Shown: positions 1-4,922 of the stretch, piece after piece
How positions within the stretch are numbered: position 1 is the stretch's first letter
Layout of the letters: every line of letters starts with the position of its first letter
NCBI GenBank assembly: GCA_040235415.1
Contig: JBECKR010000120.1
Span: 1-7,320 of the forward strand
From: JBECKR01 sp040235415
Lineage (GTDB): Bacteria; Acidobacteriota; Polarisedimenticolia; Polarisedimenticolales; Polarisedimenticolaceae
Direction of reading: 5' to 3'
DNA: 7,320 nucleotides
Position numbers and translations under genes: made by a program
The notes under the pieces: model-generated
Database searches by the model: none
Told to the model about the DNA's origin: nothing
Seen by the model: only the letters and a program-made list of their open reading frames with translations

Positions 1-930
1 CGCGAGGCCTCGCTCGAGGCCGACGCGGCCGCGCTCGCCGCCGAGTGGCGGCGGATCCGCGAGGAGGCCGAGCGCGGGGGCGCTCCGGCGCTTCTGCACG
101 GCGAGCGCGAGCTCGCGCTCCGCCTCCTCCGCGACGCGCCCGTCGAGGGCTTCGAGACCGTCCACGTCGACGACCCGGGCCTTCACGCCCGCGCGGTGGA
201 CTACCTCCGGGACGTCGACCCGGTCGCCGCATCGCGGGTGCGGCTGCACGACGGCGAGGCGCCGCTGTTCGAGGCGCACGGGCTCGATCGCGACCTCGAC
301 CGCGCCCTGCGGCCGCGGGTCTGGCTGAAGTCCGGCGGCACGGTGGTCGTGGAGCAGACCGAGGCGCTCGTCAGCATCGACGTCAACACCGGCAAGTACG
401 TCGGCAGCCGCCACCCGGAGGAGACCGTGCTCCGGACCAACCTCGAGGCCGCGGTCGAGATCGCTCGACAGCTGCGGCTTCGCGATCTCGGCGGCATCAT
501 CGTCGTGGACTTCATCGACATGGCGAAGCCCGCGAGCCGGCGCCGTGTCCTCGAGACGCTCGAGACCGAGCTCGCGCGCGATCGCGCCCGCACGAAGATC
601 GTCGGACTGAGCGAGCTCGGCCTGGTTCAGCTCACCCGCAAGCGCACCCGCGCCGGACTCTCCGCGCTCGTGACACGGGTCTGTCCGACCTGCCAGGGGA
701 GCGGCCGGCTGAAGAGCCCCGACACGGTCGTATCGGAGGTCCTGCGCGAGCTGCGCTGGCTCATGGCGCGCTTCGACGGTGCGACGCTCACGATCCGCGC
801 GCATCCCGACGTCGCCCGCGCCGTGAGGCCCGCGCTTCCCGGCGAGCTCGGGCCGCGCGCGCTCGAGCGCGTGCGCCTCGAGGAGGACGCGACGATGTCG
901 CCGGACGGGTTCGACGTGCTGGCGGTGTGA
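1..930 (+). CDS. rng: Ribonuclease G/E family endoribonuclease, 5'-truncated by window edge
   Basis: C-terminal 309 residues of an RNase G/E, a cytoplasmic metal-dependent endoribonuclease of rRNA maturation and mRNA decay. The frame is open from base 1, so the start and the expected N-terminal S1 RNA-binding domain lie outside the window. Visible hallmarks are the block EQTEALVSIDVNTGKYVG, whose Asp (379-381) matches the first catalytic aspartate of E. coli RNase E (D303). GGIIVVDFIDM follows, with its Asp (508-510) matching D346. The zinc-link motif CPTCQGSG (Cys codons at 682 and 691) bridges subunits in the E. coli enzyme. ARTKIVGLSELGLVQLTRKR is also family-typical. The protein ends about 80 residues after the zinc link, as in RNase G, and has no long disordered degradosome tail as in RNase E, so RNase G is preferred. 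An in-frame ATG at 760 and a GTG at 196 are internal. Family assignment is firm; G versus E is likely. Confidence 0.95.
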   Translation, partial: REASLEADAAALAAEWRRIREEAERGGAPALLHGERELALRLLRDAPVEGFETVHVDDPGLHARAVDYLRDVDPVAASRVRLHDGEAPLFEAHGLDRDLDRALRPRVWLKSGGTVVVEQTEALVSIDVNTGKYVGSRHPEETVLRTNLEAAVEIARQLRLRDLGGIIVVDFIDMAKPASRRRVLETLETELARDRARTKIVGLSELGLVQLTRKRTRAGLSALVTRVCPTCQGSGRLKSPDTVVSEVLRELRWLMARFDGATLTIRAHPDVARAVRPALPGELGPRALERVRLEEDATMSPDGFDVLAV

Positions 931-940
931 GGTCGCGGGG

Positions 941-1426
941 TCAGGTCCCGGCGTCCTCGCGGCGGGTGAGGCGCACCGCGCGGCGGGATCCCGCCTCCTC
1001 GGCGCGGCGGCGGTCGTCGTCGCTCTCGAGGCGCAGCGGGCGTATGGACTTCGGGCGCCCGGCCTCGTCGACCGCGACCATCGTGACGAACGCCCGGGTC
1101 GTCCGGCGGCGCTCGCCGGAGAGCGGATCCTCCGCGTGGACCTCGACCTCGACCTCCATCGAGGACCGGAACACCGCGTTGATGCGGCCCCGCAGCACCA
1201 GGATGTCGCCGACCCGCACGGCGTTGTCGAACCTGACGGAGTCCATGCCCGCGGTGAGCACCTCGGTGCGCGCGTGGCGCATCGCCGCGACGGCGGCGCA
1301 CTTGTCGATCAGGGCGAGAACCCGTCCGCCGAAAGCGGACCCGCGGGGGTTGCTGTCCTCCGGGAGGACGAGCTCGGTCATCTCGACGAGCGAGCAGGAG
1401 ACCGGCCGGGGCGTGTCGTCGGGCAT
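941..1426 (-). CDS. Acyl-CoA thioesterase, hotdog fold (YciA/ACOT type)
   Basis: 161-residue single-domain hotdog thioesterase that hydrolyses acyl-CoA to free acid and CoA, presumably cytosolic. The signature is residues 26-43, NPRGSAFGGRVLALIDKC. Asn26 and Asp41 keep the 15-residue spacing of the catalytic Asn24/Asp39 pair of YciA. The following MRHARTEVLTAGMDSVRF, a VGD turn and an EV(E)VEVHAED strand with TTRAFVTMVAVD are typical of the family. The ATG at 1426 is chosen because GGAGGA (1436-1431) lies just upstream and the family's conserved region begins shortly after it. An in-frame ATG at 1483 would add 19 unconserved residues and read through that ribosome site. The charged C-terminal tail (ESDDDRRRAEEAGSRR) is not conserved. 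The gene converges on the RNase gene with a 10-bp gap. Substrate chain length cannot be read from sequence. Confidence 0.93.
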   Translation of the reverse strand: MPDDTPRPVSCSLVEMTELVLPEDSNPRGSAFGGRVLALIDKCAAVAAMRHARTEVLTAGMDSVRFDNAVRVGDILVLRGRINAVFRSSMEVEVEVHAEDPLSGERRRTTRAFVTMVAVDEAGRPKSIRPLRLESDDDRRRAEEAGSRRAVRLTRREDAGT

Positions 1427-1430
1427 CGGG

Positions 1431-1436
1431 TCCTCC
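1431..1436 (-). promoter_or_regulatory. Ribosome binding site of the thioesterase gene
   Basis: Reading the minus strand, GGAGGA lies 4 nt before the ATG at 1426. It decides the start codon against the longer in-frame ATG at 1483, which would place this site inside the coding region. Confidence 0.7.
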
Positions 1437-1449
1437 GGAGCGGCGGGGG

Positions 1450-1455
1450 AGTATA
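1450..1455 (-). promoter_or_regulatory. Possible -10 element for the thioesterase gene
   Basis: TATACT on the minus strand, about 24 nt before the ATG at 1426, is the only AT-rich hexamer in this part of the divergent gap. The best -35 candidate, TTGGAA (1483-1478), is 22 bp away, which is too far for a normal sigma70 promoter, so the call is weak. Confidence 0.3.
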
Positions 1456-1540
1456 TCCCGCCCCGCTTCCCGGACGCTTCCAATGGACGAAAGGAGTCCC
1501 GACCGTGGAGATCCCGGACGGGTTTGCGGGCCCGCGCGCG

Positions 1541-1569
1541 TTGACAGGTCCCGCGCCGGTCTGTAGATT
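1541..1569 (+). promoter_or_regulatory. Sigma70-type promoter of the fur-feoB operon
   Basis: A perfect -35 hexamer TTGACA (1541-1546), a 17-bp spacer, and TAGATT (1564-1569) as the -10. Transcription would begin near 1576, giving a leader of about 20 nt before the GTG at 1597. The next palindrome overlaps the -10 and start site, which is the usual position for a repressor. Confidence 0.7.
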
Positions 1570-1584
1570 GAGACTCGGTCTCAA
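1568..1584 (+). promoter_or_regulatory. Perfect 17-bp palindromic operator, probable Fur-family box
   Basis: TTGAGAC-TCG-GTCTCAA is a perfect 7-3-7 inverted repeat overlapping the -10 and predicted start of transcription, 12 nt before the Fur-family gene. Its outer halves TTGAGA/TCTCAA sit 5 bp apart, the same spacing as in Fur boxes of the TGAGAATnATTCTCA type, but the centre (CTCGG) is G/C-rich and differs from the E. coli consensus. The simplest inference is autoregulation of this operon by its own Fur protein. Confidence 0.65.
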
Positions 1585-1587
1585 CAC

Positions 1588-1591
1588 GAGG
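1588..1591 (+). promoter_or_regulatory. Ribosome binding site of fur
   Basis: GAGG lies 5 nt before the GTG at 1597 and supports that non-ATG start. The Fur alignment also begins immediately after it, with no room for an upstream alternative within the short leader. Confidence 0.55.
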
Positions 1592-1596
1592 TTTCC

Positions 1597-2109
1597 GTGA
1601 ACGAGGTCGCCGAACGCTTTTTGCGAAACGTTCGCAACAACGGCGTGAGGGTCACGCGCGAGCGGCGTCGCGTCGTCGAGACGATCTCCCGCCACCCCGG
1701 TCACTTCGATGCCGAGAGCCTGTACGCGCGTATGACCGCAGAGGGCGCCCGCGTCTCCCGCGCGACCGTGTACCGCACGCTTTCGACGCTCGTCGAGTGC
1801 GGGGTTCTCCGGCGCCACGACGTCGGCGAGCGCCAGGCGTTGTTCGAGGCGTCGATCGGCCGGCGTCACCACGAGCACATGATCTGCGTGGTCTGCGGGA
1901 CGATCCTGGAGTTCGTGGAGGACCGTATCGAGCGACTGCAGGACGACGTCTGCCGGCGATACGGGTTCCGACCGTTGAGCCACGCTCTCCATATACACGG
2001 CGTTTGCTCCAGTTGCGAAGACGTCGCAAGGAGAACGTCGCCAACGTCCACGCCCGAGCCCGCGACCCCGCCGTCGTCCGACGGTGCCGCGGCCCTCCGG
2101 CGAGGGTAG
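1597..2109 (+). CDS. fur: Fur-family ferric uptake regulator
   Basis: 170-residue Fur-family metal-responsive repressor that, with bound metal, dimerizes on palindromic boxes. The N-terminal winged helix spans about residues 8-85 and includes the recognition segment RVSRATVYRTLSTLVECGVL (52-71). The dimerization domain carries RHHEHMICVVCGTILEFVED (90-109), the classic His-rich strand (His91, 92, 94) and CxxC. Cys97/Cys100 and Cys137/Cys140 form the two CxxC pairs of the structural zinc site. The last 30 residues are a Pro/Ser/Thr-rich tail of no known role. It starts at GTG 1597 (GAGG 5 nt upstream) and its TAG ends 5 nt before feoB. Family membership is certain. Fur, rather than Zur or PerR, rests mainly on linkage to feoB. 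The palindrome at its promoter suggests autoregulation. Confidence 0.95.
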   Translation: MNEVAERFLRNVRNNGVRVTRERRRVVETISRHPGHFDAESLYARMTAEGARVSRATVYRTLSTLVECGVLRRHDVGERQALFEASIGRRHHEHMICVVCGTILEFVEDRIERLQDDVCRRYGFRPLSHALHIHGVCSSCEDVARRTSPTSTPEPATPPSSDGAAALRRG

Positions 2110-2114
2110 GCCCC

Positions 2115-4106
2115 GTGGAATCGATCCCGACCGCTTCTCCGTCCTCGGCGACCGCCGGCCCGTCCGACGGCGTGCTGCTCGTCGGCAACCCGAACGTCGG
2201 AAAGAGCGCGCTGTTCGGCGCCCTCACGGGCAACTACGTCACCGTGTCGAACTACCCGGGGACGACCGTCGAGATCGCGCGCGGCACGGCGACGCTCGAC
2301 GGCGCCCGGGTCGCGGTGATCGACACCCCGGGGACGAACTCCTTCCTCCCGAGCACGGACGACGAGCGCGTCACGCGCGACATGCTGCTCGCCGATCGCC
2401 ACGGCGCCGTCGTCGTCGTGGCGGACGCGAAGAATCTGCGTCGCGCGGCATTCATGGCGGTCCAACTCGCCGAGATGGAGGTGCCCTACGTCCTGTGCCT
2501 GAACATGATGGACGAGGCGGAGGGCCGCGGCGCCCGCATCGACGCGGGCGCGCTCGCACGCCGTCTCGGCGTCGAGGTCGTGCCGACCGTCGCCGTGACC
2601 GGCCGCGGTCTCGAGGCGCTGCGCGCGTCGCTGCGCTCGCCGCGCGTCGGGCTCGGCAGCCCCGCCTACCCCGAGGACGTCGAGCGCGCGATCGCGCGCG
2701 TCGTAGCGCGGCTGCCCGACGCTCCGGTCGCTCCGCGGGCGCTCGCCGTCATGGCGCTGTGCGGCGACCCGTCGCTGCTCGACCGCATCCGCGGGCAGAT
2801 CGACGCCGCCGCCATGGCGGAGATCGACGCCGCCCGCGCCGATCTCGCCGAGGGCCGTCGCGAGCCGATCTCGTACGTCGTGAACCGGGTGCGGCTCGCC
2901 GAGGCGGACCGGATCGCGGACGAGGCGAGTCCGGAGGTCGCGGGGCCGCGGCGCCGGCGGCATCCCGCCCTGACGACGCTCGAGGCCTGGACGACGCATC
3001 CGTGGCTCGGTCTGCCGATCCTCGCCGCGGTGCTGTGGGTCGCCTACCTGTTCGTGGGGGTGTTCGGCGCCGGGACGCTCGTCGATCTCATGGAGAACGG
3101 GCTGTTCGGCCGCTACCTCAACCCGATGGCGACCGCGCTCGTCGATCGCGTGGTCCCGTTCGCGTTCTTCCGCGATCTCCTGGTGGGCGAGTACGGCGTG
3201 ATCACGATGGCACTGACGTATTCGCTCGCGCTCGTCTTTCCGATCGTCGGTACGTTCTTCTTGGCGTTCGGCGTGCTCGAGGACTCGGGCTACCTCCCGC
3301 GCCTCGCCGTCATGGTCAACCGCGCGTTCAAGAAGATCGGCTTGAACGGCAAGGCGGTGCTCCCGATGGTGCTCGGGCTCGGCTGCGACACCATGGCGAC
3401 GCTCACGACGCGCATCCTCGAGACCAGGAAGGAGCGGCTGATCGTCATCCTGCTGCTCGCTCTCGGCGTGCCTTGCTCCGCACAGCTCACGGTCATCCTG
3501 GCGATGCTCGGCGCGATGTCCGGACTCGCGGTGGCGATCTGGCTCGGCGTCGTGCTGGGCGTGCTGTTCGTCGTCGGTCGAACCGCCGCCGCGATCCTGC
3601 CGGGCCGCGGCAGCGACTTCGTGCTCGAGCTTCCGCCGCTGCGCGTGCCGCGGCTCAAGAACATCGCGGTCAAGACCGTGGCGCGTATCGAGTGGTACCT
3701 CCGGGAGGCCGTCCCGCTGTTCGTGCTCGGGACCCTGATCCTGTTCCTCGCGGACCGGTTGAGCCTCCTCACCGGGCTCGAGGACGCCGTCGAGCCCGTG
3801 CTCACGGGCCTGCTCGGACTGCCGAAGCAGACCGCGGAGGCGTTCGTGATCGGATTCCTGAGGCGCGATTTCGGCGCCGCGGGCCTGTACCACATGGCGC
3901 AGGCCGGAACGCTCGACGCCGTCCAGGTCCTGGTCGCCGTCGTCACGATCACGCTGTTCATCCCGTGCATCGCGAACTTCTTCATGATCGTGAAGGAGCG
4001 CGGCTGGCGCACCGGCCTCGCGATCGCGGCGTTCATCTTCCCGTTCGCCATCGGCGTCGGCGCCGTGCTGAACTTCGCGCTGCGCGGGCTCGGGGTGCCG
4101 CTGTGA
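2115..4106 (+). CDS. feoB: Ferrous iron transport protein B (FeoB), GTPase-permease
   Basis: 663-residue inner-membrane Fe(II) transporter with an N-terminal cytosolic G domain. G1 is GNPNVGKS (24-31), the switch I threonines follow SNYPG (45-49), G3 is DTPG (70-73) and G4 is NMMD (130-133). A helical cytosolic domain links to the membrane part, which begins near residue 298 (LGLPILAAVLWVAYLFVGVF). Gate region 1 is GLGCDTMATLTTR around Cys424, where well-studied FeoBs read GFGCNVPA. Gate region 2 contains FIPCIANFFM with Cys618. GTG 2115 is used because it follows GAGGG (2102-2106) by 8 nt and fur stops 5 nt earlier. The frame stays open further upstream, but that overlaps fur. At 663 residues it is shorter than E. 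coli FeoB (773). It is translationally coupled to the next gene through GTGA. Confidence 0.97.
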   Translation: MESIPTASPSSATAGPSDGVLLVGNPNVGKSALFGALTGNYVTVSNYPGTTVEIARGTATLDGARVAVIDTPGTNSFLPSTDDERVTRDMLLADRHGAVVVVADAKNLRRAAFMAVQLAEMEVPYVLCLNMMDEAEGRGARIDAGALARRLGVEVVPTVAVTGRGLEALRASLRSPRVGLGSPAYPEDVERAIARVVARLPDAPVAPRALAVMALCGDPSLLDRIRGQIDAAAMAEIDAARADLAEGRREPISYVVNRVRLAEADRIADEASPEVAGPRRRRHPALTTLEAWTTHPWLGLPILAAVLWVAYLFVGVFGAGTLVDLMENGLFGRYLNPMATALVDRVVPFAFFRDLLVGEYGVITMALTYSLALVFPIVGTFFLAFGVLEDSGYLPRLAVMVNRAFKKIGLNGKAVLPMVLGLGCDTMATLTTRILETRKERLIVILLLALGVPCSAQLTVILAMLGAMSGLAVAIWLGVVLGVLFVVGRTAAAILPGRGSDFVLELPPLRVPRLKNIAVKTVARIEWYLREAVPLFVLGTLILFLADRLSLLTGLEDAVEPVLTGLLGLPKQTAEAFVIGFLRRDFGAAGLYHMAQAGTLDAVQVLVAVVTITLFIPCIANFFMIVKERGWRTGLAIAAFIFPFAIGVGAVLNFALRGLGVPL

Positions 4107-4381
4107 GCCGCGGTGGCGGCGCCGCGCCTGCGATCGGCTCGACGCCGTTCGTCGAGATCGGCGACCGCGTCGCCCCGGCCGCCGTCGAGGGAACCGTGTT
4201 CGAGTGCGGGCTGTGCGGCACGAAGTTCACGCACGGCGGACAGGCGTGCGGCGCATGCCCGTTGAACGCCGGCTGCGATCTCGTCAAGTGCCCGAGCTGC
4301 GGGTTCCAGTTCCCGCGCTCCTCGAAGCTGGTCGACTGGGGCCGCCGCGCGCTCCGGCGCCTGTCCGGAGGCGGCCGATGA
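4103..4381 (+). CDS. Small Cys-rich protein of the feo operon, function unknown
   Basis: 92-residue soluble protein with no signal peptide or membrane segment. Residues 35-66 hold seven cysteines in the pattern C-x2-C-x10-C-x2-C-x5-C-x4-C-x2-C, with ECGLCG, ACGACPLNAGC and KCPSCGF and one His (44) between the first two pairs. The flanking CxxC pairs look like a zinc ribbon or rubredoxin-like knuckle, and the middle CxxC-x5-C could hold a second metal or an Fe-S cluster. GTG 4103 overlaps the feoB stop (GTGA), with GGGG about 8 nt upstream, and the TGA overlaps the next ATG (ATGA), so it is a coupled operon member. From memory, similar short Cys-rich proteins sit beside feoB in other anaerobes or metal-active bacteria, but no characterised function is recalled. 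It resembles neither FeoC (no winged helix) nor the FeoB-associated Cys-rich membrane protein (no membrane helix). Confidence 0.85.
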   Translation: MSRGGGAAPAIGSTPFVEIGDRVAPAAVEGTVFECGLCGTKFTHGGQACGACPLNAGCDLVKCPSCGFQFPRSSKLVDWGRRALRRLSGGGR

Positions 4382-4848
4382 GGGACCCGGGAAGCGGTCC
4401 GGACCTGCTGGAGCGCCGCCGCCGGCTCGCGGAGCTCTTGCTCGACACCGTGCTCGAGGGTCGCGACGGCTGTGGCGGGGCGACGACCGCCGAGCTCAAG
4501 GCCGGCGTCGAGGACGCGGTCTGCGCCTTCCTGGGGCACCCGCGGCACGGCACGCGCGGCGAGCGCATCCCGCCGGGGACGTGCTGCCGCGGGCGCGAGC
4601 GAACGCTGCGCCCCCTGGTCCAGCCGCTCGACCAGCTCGCCGCGGGGGAGAGCGCCCGCATCGTGTACATCGCGCCGAAGCACCCCGACCAGCTGGTGCG
4701 TCTGTCGAACCTCGGCGTCGTTCCGGGCGCCGCGGTGCGCCTGCAGCAGAAGCGGCCGGCGACGGTGATCGCGATCGGAGAGACGACGCTCGCGGTCGAC
4801 TCCGAGATCACCGAGGACATCTACGTCAAGCGACTCGACGAGCCCTGA
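4378..4848 (+). CDS. FeoA-domain protein with N-terminal DtxR-like dimerization domain, no HTH
   Basis: 156-residue protein. The C-terminal half (about 80-153) is a FeoA/SH3-like domain: PLDQLAAGESARIVYI, then LVRLSNLGVVPGAAVRLQQK, a central RPATVIAIGETTLAVDSEI and a closing DIYVKRL. Such domains act as FeoB partners or as the third domain of DtxR-type repressors. The N-terminal half resembles the DtxR dimerization/metal domain: RRRLAELLLDTVL (14-26) matches its first helix, and FLGHP...GERIPPGTCC (51-70) matches the LGHP-CPHG-PIPPG-CC tract of DtxR relatives. The roughly 70-residue winged helix that should precede it is absent: the gene starts at the ATGA overlap with the upstream gene. By manual alignment the primary metal ligands (Cys102, Glu105 and His106 of DtxR) are not kept, while Cys32, 49, 69 and 70 are present. 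The FeoA part is confident, the DtxR-like part moderately so. Confidence 0.82.
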   Translation: MRDPGSGPDLLERRRRLAELLLDTVLEGRDGCGGATTAELKAGVEDAVCAFLGHPRHGTRGERIPPGTCCRGRERTLRPLVQPLDQLAAGESARIVYIAPKHPDQLVRLSNLGVVPGAAVRLQQKRPATVIAIGETTLAVDSEITEDIYVKRLDEP

Positions 4849-4859
4849 TCGCCCGCGCG

Positions 4860-4889
4860 TTGCCCGTTCGCCCGGGGCCCGCCTATAAT
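4860..4889 (+). promoter_or_regulatory. Sigma70-type promoter of the TPR gene
   Basis: TTGCCC (4860-4865), an 18-bp spacer and a consensus TATAAT (4884-4889). It sits in the 74-bp gap after the feo operon and would start transcription near 4896, about 27 nt before the GTG at 4923. The gap shows no stem-loop with a T-run, so read-through from the feo operon is possible. Confidence 0.7.
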
Positions 4890-4908
4890 CGCGAATCGCG
4901 CGATCGCA

Positions 4909-4915
4909 GGGGGGA
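4909..4915 (+). promoter_or_regulatory. Ribosome binding site of the TPR gene
   Basis: GGGGGGA lies 7 nt before GTG 4923. It fixes the start immediately before a signal peptide, although the frame is open far upstream. Confidence 0.6.
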
Positions 4916-4922
4916 TCGAACC

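Noticed and set aside
931..940. Terminator between the convergent RNase and thioesterase genes
   Set aside because: The gap is only 10 bp and contains no stem-loop or T-run.
1427..1483. Longer thioesterase start at ATG 1483
   Set aside because: GGAGGA directly before ATG 1426 and lack of conserved residues in the extra 19 codons favour the shorter form.
45..1544. A 499-codon plus-strand frame over the RNase and thioesterase genes
   Set aside because: Arg/Ala/Pro-rich without domains. It overlaps two genes whose catalytic motifs are visible in other frames.
1797..2114. N-terminal extension of feoB back into fur
   Set aside because: The frame is open, but the extension is an out-of-frame reading of fur. 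The GTG at 2115 has a ribosome site and directly precedes the FeoB G domain.
1866..3893. A 675-codon open frame on the minus strand opposite fur and feoB
   Set aside because: Its composition is Arg/His/Asp/Gln-rich low complexity, it has no recognisable domain, and it lies opposite clear fur and feoB. It is an artefact of high GC with few stop codons.
4204..4377. Upstream extension of the FeoA-DtxR gene that might encode the missing helix-turn-helix
   Set aside because: The in-frame translation is Arg/Pro-rich and is only an alternative reading of the Cys-rich gene; it contains no winged-helix pattern.
4849..4883. Rho-independent terminator after the feo operon
   Set aside because: The GC-rich GCCCGTTCGCCCGGGGCCC tract contains small palindromes but no stable stem followed by a run of T, so it was not called.
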